DNA from: Pedobacter alluvionis | GTDB taxonomy: Bacteria; Bacteroidota; Bacteroidia; Sphingobacteriales; Sphingobacteriaceae | NCBI RefSeq assembly: GCF_003664035.1 | Contig: NZ_RCCK01000011.1 | Coordinates: 1,054,001 to 1,118,000, forward strand | Reading direction: 5' to 3' | Length of the DNA: 64,000 nucleotides | Shown here: piece after piece, positions 1-9,144 of the stretch | How the letters are laid out: every line of letters begins with the position of its first letter | Position numbering within the stretch: the first letter of the stretch is position 1 | Made by a program: the position numbers and the translations under genes | The notes under the pieces: generated by a model | What the model was told of the DNA's origin: nothing | The model's database searches: none | What the model saw: only the letters and a program-made list of their open reading frames with translations

Positions 1-33
1 AGTGACATTTGATTAATAAATCAGAAAAGAAAA

Positions 34-3000
34 ATGTCCGGAAAACAAATATTTCAAACTGAGACTAAAAGGCGCTGGCATGCATTTACATGGGTAAGCC
101 GTACTTTTTTTTTAGTCTTCATTATCGCAATCATCTGCGTAGCGTATACGCTGTCTTCAGTACAGGCACCCAATTTGCCTTTTATCAATACAAATACGCC
201 ATTAACACAAAAACAATTAGAGAAATTAAAAAAATCGCAACGGTATAAAGATTTCACCATAGAAAAATCTAAGCTGCAAAAGATCAAAAAAGATCGTGAA
301 CACCGCATTTTAACTCATCGTGGCAACAATAAGCGCATCAATATGGCCTTTTACGTGAGTTGGGCAGGAAGTAAAGAATCAATATCAGATTTAAGACGCA
401 ACATCAGCCATTTGGATATGGTGGCTACAGAATCGTTCTTTTTAAATGGTGATTCTATTGTAGATAAGGCAGATACAGCGGCGTTAAAAGTAATACATGC
501 CGGCAAAAAATCGGCTCTTGCTGTGGTTTCAAATTATAATAAAGACCATTGGGATGGTGCAGCAGTAAGAAGATTATTAAATGATCAACCTGCTCAGCAA
601 AAATTGATCAACGATCTAATAGCAATTACCAAAAAATATGGTTATAGTGGGATCAACATAGATTTTGAAGAACTAAACCTCCAAAATAACGATGGTTTTA
701 ACGCTTTTATGAAGAATCTATATACTCAGTTTCATGCCAAAAAACTGATTGTTTCTCAGGATATTTCACCCGAAAACGACGATTATAAGCCAGAAATCCT
801 TCAAAAATACAACGATTATCTTGTAGTAATGGCTTATGATCAGCATACCGAACAAAGTAATGCAGGCGATATCTCCCATCAGGAATGGGTAGAAGAAAAG
901 CTTGACGATATTTGCAGTAAAGTTGATGCTGGTAAAGTAATCCTTGCCTTAGCTTGCTACGGTTACGATTGGCCAAAAAATAGAATTGGGCAACCGGTTA
1001 CTTACGAGCAGGCCATGACAACGGCTGTTAATTATAAAAGTAAAATAAACTACGATCCAGCTTCTGCCAATTTAAACTATACGTACAACGATGGCAGTGG
1101 GATTAAACATGAAGTTTACTTTACCGATGCAGCAACCTATTTTAATTTAATCCGAAAAGCTGATGATTGGGATATTGCTGGTATAGCCCTATGGCGTTTA
1201 GGTTCAGAAGATAAACGTTTATGGTCATTTATTTCTAATGATCTTAGTCTGGATACACTAAAGAAAAAGCCCTTCGATTTACGCAAAATTGCTTCGTTAA
1301 ATATGGGCGGGATCTCCTATTTAGGTGATGGCGAAATACTGGATCTCATTTCTACTCCTACGCCAGGTAGTGTGAAATTCACTCTAAATAAAGAAAATTT
1401 CTCCATTGCCGATCAAAAGTATATCAGACTTCCGGAACAATACGTAATTAAAAGGTTCGGAGAGGCCGACAAAAAAATCGCTTTAACTTTTGATGATGGG
1501 CCCGATCCTGTTTATACCCCACAGGTGTTGAATATTTTGAAACAGGAAAAAGTACCCGGCTGTTTCTTTGTGGTTGGCATTATGGCTGAAAAGAACATGG
1601 AATTGTTAAGGCAGGAATATAATGATGGTTACGAAATTGGAAACCATACCTTTTTTCATCCAGATATGTCTGCTATTGGTCCAACCCGCGTAAAATTTGA
1701 GCTGAATGCAACCCGTAGGTTAATTGAGGCCGTTACCGGACACAGCACGATCCTTTTCCGCGCTCCGTTTAATGCCGATGCCGAGCCACAAAACATTTCT
1801 GAAATTTTACCCGTTGCACAAAGTCGCAAAGAGAATTACATCAATATAGGAGAATATATCGATCCCGAAGATTGGCAGCCGGGTAAAACTGCCGATCAGA
1901 TATTTAATGAAGTAGTGAAGCAACAGGATAATGGCAATATTCTTTTATTGCATGATGCCGGCGGAAACCGTGAAGCGACTGTTGCGGCTTTACCCCGGAT
2001 TATAAAATTTTTTAAAGCAAAAGGTTATACATTTACCACGGTAGGCGATTTAATGGGTAAAAAAAGATCAGAACTCATGCCTGCAGTAAAATCTACCGCA
2101 AACAGTGGCTTTTCTGGCTCTGGTGATTACTTTTTCATCAATTTCTTTTACTACGGAAATATGATTTTAAACATTGTATTTTCTGTGGCGATTGTACTTG
2201 CGATCTTAAGGACCATATTTATCGCCTACTTAGCGATCAGACAGCGAAAAAGAGCAAAACGCACTGTGAGTAAATTAATCCAGCACCCTTCAGAAAAGGT
2301 AAGCATTATCATTCCGGCTTACAACGAAGAAGTTACTGCTGTGCAAACCATTAACAGTCTTTTAAAAACCAATTACCCTGATTTTGAACTGATTTTTGTA
2401 GATGACGGTTCAAAAGATAAAACCTTTGATATCATTAGTGAACACTTTGGCAATCACCCTATGGTAAAGGTTTTCCGTAAAGAAAATGGAGGTAAAGCGT
2501 CTGCTTTAAATTATGGTATATCAAAGGCTACTGCTGACTTTGTAGTCTGTATAGATGCCGATACGCAATTAAAACATGATGCGGTTACCGAACTGATGCG
2601 CTATTTCTATAACGATAAAATAGCAGCCGTAGCCGGAACTGTGAAAGTTGGAAATGCCAATAACATCATTACTAAATGGCAATCAATCGAATATATCACC
2701 GCTCAAAATATGGATAGAAGGGCCTTCGATTTATTAAATACGATTACTGTTGTACCGGGGGCAATAGGTGCCTTTAGAAAAAATGTCATCCTTGAAATCG
2801 GTGGTTTTACGATCGATACCCTTGCTGAAGATTGTGATTTAACCATGCGCATTTTAAGGGCAGGTTACAAAGTTAAGAACTGTGACAGTGCAATTGCCTA
2901 TACCGAAGCACCAGAGACAGTAAATATGCTGCTAAAACAACGTTTCCGCTGGAGTTTTGGGGTAATGCAAAGTTTTTGGAAAAACAGAAAAACATTGCTT

Positions 3001-3435
3001 AACAAGAAGTACGGATATTTTGGAATGGTAGGAATGCCAAATATCCTGATCTATCAGATTATTTTGCCATTATTTTCGCCGCTTGCCGACCTTTTTATGC
3101 TTATTTCTTTAATCAGCGGTATCTTTTCACTAAGCGCCATTAATAATTTAACGCTAACCGGATTTTCAGGAATTTTAAGCCTCCATAATGGTTTTGGCCA
3201 GGTACTCTTCTATTACATTATCTTCATCATTGTCGATATGATCTTTGCTGCAATTGCTTTCCGGATGGAGAAAGAAAAGTATACCAATTTACTTTACATT
3301 TTCCCTCAGCGTTTTTTCTGGAGACAATTAATGTATGTTGTGCTCTTCCGTTCGTTCAGAAAAGCAATAAAGGGCGAGCTGGAAACCTGGGGTACAATAA
3401 AAAGAACAGGAAATGTTAAGGAACAGGTAGCCTAA
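34..3435 (+). CDS. Three-domain envelope polysaccharide enzyme: GH18-like, NodB deacetylase and family 2 glycosyltransferase
   Basis: This is a 1133-residue membrane protein. A membrane segment lies at about 19-42. A GH18-type domain follows at about 95-400, with the catalytic-type motif D210-F-E212. A NodB polysaccharide deacetylase domain spans about 480-690, with D487-D488 and the metal pair H538/H542. After another membrane segment (about 708-735) comes a GT2 synthase domain from about 755, with D841-A-D843 and the Q969-R-F-R972-W processive signature, then C-terminal membrane segments. The architecture suggests that polymerisation, N-deacetylation and trimming of a beta-linked amino-sugar polymer are combined in one polypeptide. 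The actual product is not known. The ATG at 34 is the first in frame after the AT-rich start of the window. Confidence 0.88.
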   Translation: MSGKQIFQTETKRRWHAFTWVSRTFFLVFIIAIICVAYTLSSVQAPNLPFINTNTPLTQKQLEKLKKSQRYKDFTIEKSKLQKIKKDREHRILTHRGNNKRINMAFYVSWAGSKESISDLRRNISHLDMVATESFFLNGDSIVDKADTAALKVIHAGKKSALAVVSNYNKDHWDGAAVRRLLNDQPAQQKLINDLIAITKKYGYSGINIDFEELNLQNNDGFNAFMKNLYTQFHAKKLIVSQDISPENDDYKPEILQKYNDYLVVMAYDQHTEQSNAGDISHQEWVEEKLDDICSKVDAGKVILALACYGYDWPKNRIGQPVTYEQAMTTAVNYKSKINYDPASANLNYTYNDGSGIKHEVYFTDAATYFNLIRKADDWDIAGIALWRLGSEDKRLWSFISNDLSLDTLKKKPFDLRKIASLNMGGISYLGDGEILDLISTPTPGSVKFTLNKENFSIADQKYIRLPEQYVIKRFGEADKKIALTFDDGPDPVYTPQVLNILKQEKVPGCFFVVGIMAEKNMELLRQEYNDGYEIGNHTFFHPDMSAIGPTRVKFELNATRRLIEAVTGHSTILFRAPFNADAEPQNISEILPVAQSRKENYINIGEYIDPEDWQPGKTADQIFNEVVKQQDNGNILLLHDAGGNREATVAALPRIIKFFKAKGYTFTTVGDLMGKKRSELMPAVKSTANSGFSGSGDYFFINFFYYGNMILNIVFSVAIVLAILRTIFIAYLAIRQRKRAKRTVSKLIQHPSEKVSIIIPAYNEEVTAVQTINSLLKTNYPDFELIFVDDGSKDKTFDIISEHFGNHPMVKVFRKENGGKASALNYGISKATADFVVCIDADTQLKHDAVTELMRYFYNDKIAAVAGTVKVGNANNIITKWQSIEYITAQNMDRRAFDLLNTITVVPGAIGAFRKNVILEIGGFTIDTLAEDCDLTMRILRAGYKVKNCDSAIAYTEAPETVNMLLKQRFRWSFGVMQSFWKNRKTLLNKKYGYFGMVGMPNILIYQIILPLFSPLADLFMLISLISGIFSLSAINNLTLTGFSGILSLHNGFGQVLFYYIIFIIVDMIFAAIAFRMEKEKYTNLLYIFPQRFFWRQLMYVVLFRSFRKAIKGELETWGTIKRTGNVKEQVA

Positions 3436-3454
3436 TACAGTCCGATCCTCTAAA

Positions 3455-3501
3455 AGAAGTCAAGTTTTAATAGCCAATGTGTTATAAAAAACTTGACTTC
3501 T
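3455..3501. terminator. Convergent bidirectional terminator
   Basis: Perfect 14-bp arms (3455-3468 and 3488-3501, AGAAGTCAAGTTTT and its complement) sit between the end of the GH18/NodB/GT2 gene and the end of ispF, which converge here. The A/T tracts in the arms are compatible with termination on both strands. Confidence 0.55.
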
Positions 3502-3586
3502 CTGGCTATCACCTCATCCATAATAACATCATTATTAATGGAAAGATATTTAACCAAACTCCTGCACTATCTAAAAACAGCAGCTT

Positions 3587-4063
3587 TTACTTTTCGATTA
3601 AGCAAACCGCATAAGAAACAACCCCCTCTTCTCTACCGATAAAGCCCATTTGCTCGTTGGTGGTTGCTTTTATTGAGATATCTTCAGTAGAAATTCCAAT
3701 GGCATCAGCAATGTTTTGCTGCATAGCAGGAATATGTGGATTAATTTTTGGCGCTTCTAAACAAAGCATGGCATCGATATTACCAATACTCCAACCTTTT
3801 TCAGCCAGTAATTTAACCGTTTCCTTCAGCAAGATTAAGCTGCTAATACCTTTCCACCTGTCATCTGTATTTTTAAAATGAAAACCGATATCACGTAAAT
3901 TGGCCGCCCCTAAAAGTGCGTCGCAAATGGCATGAAGTAAAACATCAGCGTCCGAATGCCCAAAAGCACCCTTGTGATGATCTAACGTAACACCACCAAC
4001 AACAAAAGGATGCTGATCTTTTAATTGATGTACATCAAATCCGAAACCTACTCTAATTTTCAT
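3587..4063 (-). CDS. ispF: 2-C-methyl-D-erythritol 2,4-cyclodiphosphate synthase
   Basis: IspF converts CDP-ME 2-phosphate to the cyclic diphosphate in the non-mevalonate isoprenoid pathway, in the cytoplasm. At 158 aa it has the normal length. The N-terminal GFGFDVHQL motif gives metal ligands D10 and H12, with H44 in the HSDADVLLH stretch as the third. The C-terminal TTNEQMGFIGREEG motif is also present. It lies 21 bp downstream of porV on the same strand. The two may be co-transcribed, although they have no known functional link. Confidence 0.97.
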   Translation of the reverse strand: MKIRVGFGFDVHQLKDQHPFVVGGVTLDHHKGAFGHSDADVLLHAICDALLGAANLRDIGFHFKNTDDRWKGISSLILLKETVKLLAEKGWSIGNIDAMLCLEAPKINPHIPAMQQNIADAIGISTEDISIKATTNEQMGFIGREEGVVSYAVCLIEK

Positions 4064-4084
4064 GTTTATTTGCTTTAATCTTTT

Positions 4085-5272
4085 TTATCTTTTGCTTTTA
4101 TTTTCGCCAAAGTTAAACAATAGACCAAAACGAAGGGTATTTGCAAGTGGACTAGTCTGTGCATTTGCAATTAAATAAGAGAAATCAATGTTAAAAACAT
4201 TGTATTTTAAACCAAGTCCTAAAGTAAAATAGCGGCTATCACCTTTCATTGGGCTCTGATAGTTGTAACCTGCGCGAACCGCAAACTGTTGATTGTACCA
4301 GTATTCAAGGCCTGTTGAGATTCCGACTTCCTTCAATTCTTCGCTAAAACCACCCGGTGCATCACTAAATGAGCCAAAAATTCCGGCGGGTACTGAACGG
4401 TTCGGATCTTTTCCGCTTACAATATTATTGTTCGAATCGTATATAGGCTGGGTTGGTACCAACAATTTGTTAAAATCAAGCGCAAAGGTTAAAGTACTCA
4501 AATCGTCTACAGTAAATGTAGATGCACCTCCGATTTTAAAATTGGTAGGTAAAAAGAAATTCTCTCCCCCATCGGAATAGCTCATTTTTGTTCCGATGTT
4601 GGAAATATTTGCACCAGCAGAAATAATAGCCTGTTTACCAAACAATGTTGTGGCTGTTTTATACAAACCAGAAACATCAACTGCTACTGCATTTCCACTA
4701 TGTACCTGCCCCGTAGAAGAAAACTGACCGGAAGCCAAATTTGAATAAATATACCTTAATGAAGTTCCCAGTGAAAACTCTTTACCAAAATTACGGGCAA
4801 AAGAAACATCAAAAGCCAATTCATTTGGATTGGAGATCCCAAGATCCTGCTGGTTAATGTCTGTAAGCTGAATGGAGCCCAGAGAAAAATATCTTAAAGA
4901 TGCGCCAATGGTATTGCGGTCATCCAATTTATAAAATCCACTTAAATAAGCGAGATTAATATCGGGCACCAAACTTTTTAACCATGGACTATATGACACC
5001 GAAAAGCCATAAGGTTTATCTAGAAAAGCAAGTTTAGAAGCATTAATACTGGCAGAATTTACATCACCAGCTACGGCTACGCCAGCATCACCCATTGCAC
5101 CGGCACGGGCATCGGGCGTAATGAGCAGAAATGGAACTGCTGTTACAATGTTGTTTGCCTCGCTACCATTTGTTTGAGTATTGCCTATAGTAACCTGCGC
5201 GTTTGTTTTACCAAACACCAAGGCCATAGAGAGTGCAGAAAAAGCAAGTTTACTGATGTACTTGAAATTCAT
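4085..5272 (-). CDS. porV: Type IX secretion system outer-membrane protein PorV
   Basis: A 395-aa FadL-like outer-membrane barrel. A signal peptide (about 1-25, cleavage after TNA) precedes the conserved block TPDARAGAMGDAGVA at about 52-66, the recognisable start of PorV proteins. The remainder is alternating beta-strand sequence ending in F. In other Bacteroidota PorV shuttles T9SS cargo to the PorU sortase at the cell surface. A near-consensus box (TACCTTTA) ends just before the ATG, suggesting a very short leader. In Flavobacterium the order gldJ-porU-porV is known. Here gldJ is divergent and porU is absent from the window. Confidence 0.9.
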   Translation of the reverse strand: MNFKYISKLAFSALSMALVFGKTNAQVTIGNTQTNGSEANNIVTAVPFLLITPDARAGAMGDAGVAVAGDVNSASINASKLAFLDKPYGFSVSYSPWLKSLVPDINLAYLSGFYKLDDRNTIGASLRYFSLGSIQLTDINQQDLGISNPNELAFDVSFARNFGKEFSLGTSLRYIYSNLASGQFSSTGQVHSGNAVAVDVSGLYKTATTLFGKQAIISAGANISNIGTKMSYSDGGENFFLPTNFKIGGASTFTVDDLSTLTFALDFNKLLVPTQPIYDSNNNIVSGKDPNRSVPAGIFGSFSDAPGGFSEELKEVGISTGLEYWYNQQFAVRAGYNYQSPMKGDSRYFTLGLGLKYNVFNIDFSYLIANAQTSPLANTLRFGLLFNFGENKSKR

Positions 5273-5916
5273 CCTTTAAAGGTACGTAATTTTAGATCTT
5301 GGTGTTTAGCAATAACCGGAGAATATATCTGTAACGTAAAACCAAAACTTATATTTCACCAAAATACGAATTCTATGATTATTTACTAATTAAACCTACG
5401 ATTTTTTACACACGGGTGTTAGTGAAAAGTTATAAGCACAAAATTAATAGCCATTTAGTAAATAATCTAATCTATTTCTTTCACGATTTCACATCTTTAT
5501 TTTACTGTTTTATCCGATTTAATTGCGGCCAAGCAATAAGTAAACATTATAACTTCATCAAAATGTTAGTGTATTATATTTTTAATTCATAATTATCATA
5601 ACCTTAATCAAAGCTCATGTATTAAATTACCAAACCAGTTTTAATCAATTATAATGTTATAAAATTCACATGTAAGCAAATTTTAATTGAACACTAAAAC
5701 AATACAGAATTTTAGTTTAAAAATTTTATCTCGCTTATTTATAATTATTTAGCGAAAATTTCGTTTGGAAGAAAACAGATTCTACATCATTAAAAATGAT
5801 ACATTACGGCTTAGTATATAATCAATATTTTATTCTCATATATTTATATATTCATTTATAATTGTTTAATTTTATCGATTGAATCCCTGTAGGGACGATA
5901 TCCTCCGTTATACTAT
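5273..5916. other. AT-rich divergent intergenic region
   Basis: About 640 bp between the divergent porV and gldJ starts. The sequence is strongly A+T-rich and I see no open reading frame, tRNA or clear hairpin. It should hold both promoters. A CCCTGTAGGG palindrome lies about 25 bp upstream of the gldJ ATG. I could not assign a function to the rest. Confidence 0.5.
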
Positions 5917-7596
5917 ATGAAAAAACTATTACTATATTCTTTTACTTGTTTATCATTAGCCGCCTTGCTTTCAGGTTGTAGCTCAAAAAGCGAGAGTTCC
6001 AGCAAAACAGGTGTTCCTTATGCCAATAGGAAAAGTAAAAACAACCAATCTGGTGCTTTTGCTGTGGCTACCCAATATAAAAGAGCGCCAGGGCCTGGTT
6101 TAATTCCAATTGAAGGCGGGGTTTTAGTTGTTGGTGGTAGTGCCATCGATGTACCAGGTGTTGAACCAAGTATCTACAACTATAAAAGACAGGTTACCGT
6201 TCCTTCATTTTATATGGATGAAACAGAAGTATCGAATACCGATTGGTTAGAATACTTACACTGGATCAGATACAACTACCCTGAAGATCGTGAGTTTTAT
6301 TACAATGAGCTTCCTGATACTTTAGTATGGCGCCGTGCATTATCTTATAACGAACCTTATGTAGATAACTATCTAAGGCACCCGGCTTACCGTGACTATC
6401 CTGTTGTAGGTGTTTCATGGGAGCAGGCATCACGTTATTGTGAGTGGAGAACTTCAAGAGCCAACGAATTTATTCTACGCGAAAAGGGAATCTTAACTGA
6501 TTATAAAACTTTAGCTCGTAACGGAAAAGGAAATGCCACTACTACAGCTGCAGCGGCTCCAAAACCAGACAAACCTTTTAATACTGATGCCTATTTAAAT
6601 GGCCAGTATGATGACAAAGGTAAAAATGCCCCGATCGATTATAATACCAAATCAGGTGCTGCTACAGCAACTGCCGGAGCAGCGACAGCTGCAACAGGCG
6701 GAAGAAATAACCAACCGAGACGAACTGCAACGCTTGAAGATGGTGTAATTATGCAACCTTACCGCTTACCTACAGAAGCAGAATGGGAATATGCTGCTTT
6801 AGGTTTAATTGGCAATACGGAATACGAGAATATCAATCAGAATAAAATCTACCCCTGGAATGGTTTAGGTGTTAGTTCTGCTAAAAAGAAAACCAGAGGT
6901 ATGATCCAGGCCAACTTTAAAAGAGCTCCCGGTGATTATATGGGTGTTGGCGGTTCGCTAAACGATAAAGGAGATCTGACCGTTCCGGTTATTCAATACA
7001 CACCAAACGATTTCGGCTTATATAATATGGCAGGAAACGTGAATGAATGGGTGAATGATGTATACAGAACAGCTACATTTACTGATGCAGATGCCTTTAA
7101 CCCTTACCGTGGTAATTATTTCACCAATAAAAAGTTAGAAGATTCTCAAAGCGGTAAAATTGCATTAGATAAATATGGGAATCCGATTAAGGAAAATGCT
7201 TACACCGGAAGAAAACAAACCTGGGCCGAAAAACAGGCACAAGCAAAACGTTCTGATTCGATTTCAAAATCAACTGATCCACAATCTCCGGTAGCCTCAA
7301 CCAGTTATCAGGCCGATCAAAGAGGTTATCATGATAGACAAAACACTTTACTTAATGAAGAAGGTGTAACGCTTGTAAACGATAAATCAAGAGTTTATAA
7401 AGGCGGTTCGTGGAATGATATGGCTTATTGGTTAAACCCCGCAACACGTCGCTTTATGCAACAAGATGAATCATCTGCTGAAGTGGGCTTCCGTTGTGCA
7501 ATGACCATGCTTGGTGCTCCAGAAATTAGTACTCTTGGCAAAAGAAGTTTTAAAACCCCTCCTCAAAAACCTTACAGGATAAGTAGAGATAAATAA
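5917..7596 (+). CDS. gldJ: Gliding-motility / T9SS lipoprotein GldJ
   Basis: A 559-aa lipoprotein with a lipobox ending LLSGC (C21). The body is a formylglycine-generating-enzyme (SUMF1)-like fold: FYMDETEVSN at about 97-106, NYLRHPAYRDYPVVGVSW at about 150-168, LPTEAEWEYAALG, FGLYNMAGNVNEWVNDV, and the terminal YKGGSWNDMAYWL...GFRCAM. GldJ is an outer-membrane lipoprotein needed to stabilise GldK in the T9SS/gliding complex. The length and the PDTLVWR / NYLRHPAY signatures favour GldJ over the shorter paralogue GldK. A low-complexity Ala/Thr/Lys insert occupies about 205-270. No SUMF1 enzymatic activity is implied. Confidence 0.85.
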   Translation: MKKLLLYSFTCLSLAALLSGCSSKSESSSKTGVPYANRKSKNNQSGAFAVATQYKRAPGPGLIPIEGGVLVVGGSAIDVPGVEPSIYNYKRQVTVPSFYMDETEVSNTDWLEYLHWIRYNYPEDREFYYNELPDTLVWRRALSYNEPYVDNYLRHPAYRDYPVVGVSWEQASRYCEWRTSRANEFILREKGILTDYKTLARNGKGNATTTAAAAPKPDKPFNTDAYLNGQYDDKGKNAPIDYNTKSGAATATAGAATAATGGRNNQPRRTATLEDGVIMQPYRLPTEAEWEYAALGLIGNTEYENINQNKIYPWNGLGVSSAKKKTRGMIQANFKRAPGDYMGVGGSLNDKGDLTVPVIQYTPNDFGLYNMAGNVNEWVNDVYRTATFTDADAFNPYRGNYFTNKKLEDSQSGKIALDKYGNPIKENAYTGRKQTWAEKQAQAKRSDSISKSTDPQSPVASTSYQADQRGYHDRQNTLLNEEGVTLVNDKSRVYKGGSWNDMAYWLNPATRRFMQQDESSAEVGFRCAMTMLGAPEISTLGKRSFKTPPQKPYRISRDK

Positions 7597-7601
7597 AAAA
7601 G

Positions 7602-7630
7602 AAAAGTCCCGGATAAAATCGGGACTTTTT
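7602..7630 (+). terminator. gldJ terminator
   Basis: The stem AAAGTCCCG / CGGGACTTT with a short AT loop and a T run begins 6 bp after the gldJ stop codon. Confidence 0.8.
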
Positions 7631-7682
7631 AATGCGGTTTTATATTTTTTTAGATAATTTAAGTTTGACGGATTCAAAGAAA

Positions 7683-7800
7683 ATCGTCATCTCGATCCGA
7701 TAGTTATCGGATGAAGCGTAGCGGAATGGAGAGATCTATCTATACAGATTTAGCTTCGCTGAGCACTTTATAGTTCTCAACTGCGTTGCACTCCTCTTCT
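7683..7800. repeat. MITE-like repeat, family A (ATCGTCATCTCGA end)
   Basis: It starts with ATCGTCATCTCGA, contains the palindrome CCGATAGTTATCGG, and continues with a block matching GCGTAGCGGAATGGAGAG and GAGATCTATCT. The same blocks occur in opposite orientation in the repeat at 40257-40346, so this is a dispersed element. No coding capacity. Confidence 0.6.
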
Positions 7801-7813
7801 TTTATTTAGACGG

Positions 7814-7922
7814 ATCGTCATTGCTGTAAGGGTTAGGTACGAAGCAATTTTACAACGATAGTTACAACCCGTAGAATCTAAGATTGCTTCGTCGGCTGAA
7901 AAAGCCTTCTCGCAATGACGAT
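7814..7922. repeat. MITE-like nested inverted repeat, family B
   Basis: Perfect 11-bp terminal inverted repeats (ATCGTCATTGC at 7814-7824, complement at 7912-7922) enclose a second inverted pair, ACGAAGCAA / TTGCTTCGT. A solo left half of the same family is found inside the nuo operon at 20789-20813. Confidence 0.7.
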
Positions 7923-7936
7923 ATCCAGAGTTAAAA

Positions 7937-8437
7937 CTAATTAAATTGAACTAAGATCTGGTTCTTTTCTACCTTATCCCCCTGTTTAATCAAAACCTTC
8001 TTAACCGTACCATCGGTTGATGATTTTAGGATGTTTTCCATTTTCATGGCTTCCAGCACCAAAAGGTTATCGCCTTTCTTTACTTCAGCGTTTTCTTCAA
8101 CCAAAACTTTAAGTACTAAACCAGGCATAGGTGCTTTAATTTCTGAAACTTTATTAGTTGCTAAATTATCCAGACCAAGTTGTTTTAATAAAACATCAAA
8201 CTGATCTTCAATGCTGATCTGATAAATATTACCATTAACCTTTATTTTACAGGTTTTATCTCCTTTGTTCAGCTCAACCAGCTCTGTATTAAAAGATTTA
8301 TTCTGGTATATAACATGCGTACTATTATTCGCTATTGAACTCAGATCGAATTGGATCTGTTCTCCATTTACAAAAAAAGCCGAATCCTTATTCTCAACCT
8401 CAAATAAAAACTGATCGTTTACTTTTACTTTATACAT
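7937..8437 (-). CDS. Biotin carboxyl carrier protein
   Basis: A 166-aa protein with a C-terminal biotinyl/lipoyl domain (about 98-166). The biotin attachment motif EAMKMEN puts the modified lysine at K132, and the preceding APMPGLVLKVLV is the usual hammerhead start. It probably carries carboxybiotin for an acyl-CoA carboxylase. The carboxylase subunits are not next to it, so the exact enzyme (propionyl-CoA or acetyl-CoA carboxylase type) cannot be read from here. It lies 3 bp after the DUF4159 gene, at the distal end of the minus-strand block. Confidence 0.85.
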   Translation of the reverse strand: MYKVKVNDQFLFEVENKDSAFFVNGEQIQFDLSSIANNSTHVIYQNKSFNTELVELNKGDKTCKIKVNGNIYQISIEDQFDVLLKQLGLDNLATNKVSEIKAPMPGLVLKVLVEENAEVKKGDNLLVLEAMKMENILKSSTDGTVKKVLIKQGDKVEKNQILVQFN

Positions 8438-8440
8438 AGC

Positions 8441-9139
8441 TTATTGAGTTAAAGCATACTGAACTAAATTAGCGCCCATTTTAAGTGCTTTTGTCCGCGT
8501 TTCTTGAGTATCTTCAGGATAAGTACCAAGATCTTCCCAACCGTTGCCCAAATCGCACTCATAGGTGTAATAACAAACTACTCTTCCTTTGTAAATCAAG
8601 GCAAATCCTTGCGGACGTTTATTATCATGCTCATGGATTTTTGGCAAGCCTCCCGGAAACTTAAACTTCTGATTATAAATGGCGTGATTAGCAGGCAATT
8701 CGACAAAACTAAGTTCCGGAAATACCCTTTTCATCTGTGGTCTGATAAATTTGTCTAAGCCATAGTTATCGTCTATATGAAGAAATCCTCCACCAGTGAG
8801 GTACTGTCTTAAATTTTTGATTTCCTGATCACTAAAAACGACGTTTCCGTGGCCAGTCATATAAATAAAGGGGTAATTGAAAATCTCTTTTGAGCCTGCT
8901 TCTACGATGCTTTCTTCAGCATAAAAATTAGTCTTCAGATTGGCATTACAGTAGGCAATTAAATTGGGCAAAGCTGTCCTGTCCGCATACCAATCGCCAC
9001 CACCATTATACTTTAATTTAGCCATACGGTAGGTTGGTGGAATAAAAGCGAAAAGCATAAAGCTAAAAGCTAAAAGACCAAAACTGAAAGACCAAAGCTT
9101 AAACCTGGAAAACTGAAAACTGAAAACTGAAAACTTCAA
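8441..9139 (-). CDS. DUF4159 domain secreted/anchored protein with a repeat-encoded leader
   Basis: A 232-aa protein. From about residue 38 it matches the DUF4159 family (MAKLKYNGGGDWYADRTALPN, YMTGHGNVVFS, GGGFLHIDDNYG, ELPANHAIY), which has a ThuA/class I amidotransferase-like fold. Family activity is unknown. Residues 2-29 are a hydrophobic Phe/Ser-rich leader encoded entirely by a heptamer array (9053-9136). It could act as a signal anchor. An internal ATG at residue 28 or 39 is the alternative start if the array is not translated. It lies next to rsmE, only 5 bp downstream. Confidence 0.75.
   Translation of the reverse strand: MKFSVFSFQFSRFKLWSFSFGLLAFSFMLFAFIPPTYRMAKLKYNGGGDWYADRTALPNLIAYCNANLKTNFYAEESIVEAGSKEIFNYPFIYMTGHGNVVFSDQEIKNLRQYLTGGGFLHIDDNYGLDKFIRPQMKRVFPELSFVELPANHAIYNQKFKFPGGLPKIHEHDNKRPQGFALIYKGRVVCYYTYECDLGNGWEDLGTYPEDTQETRTKALKMGANLVQYALTQ
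9053..9136. repeat. Heptamer array (12 units) inside the DUF4159 start
   Basis: Twelve consecutive 7-bp units in phase. They start as AAGCATA, AAGCTAA, pass through AAGACCA, and end with three AAAACTG copies and AAAACTT. The array is 84 bp, exactly 28 codons, and is in frame with the DUF4159 protein. Direct units only; no inverted arm was seen. Confidence 0.85.
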
Positions 9140-9144
9140 ATTGA

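Noticed and set aside
5917..7596. Formylglycine-generating enzyme
   Set aside because: The fold is shared, but the lipobox, length and PDTLVWR / NYLRHPAY signatures indicate GldJ, a structural lipoprotein.
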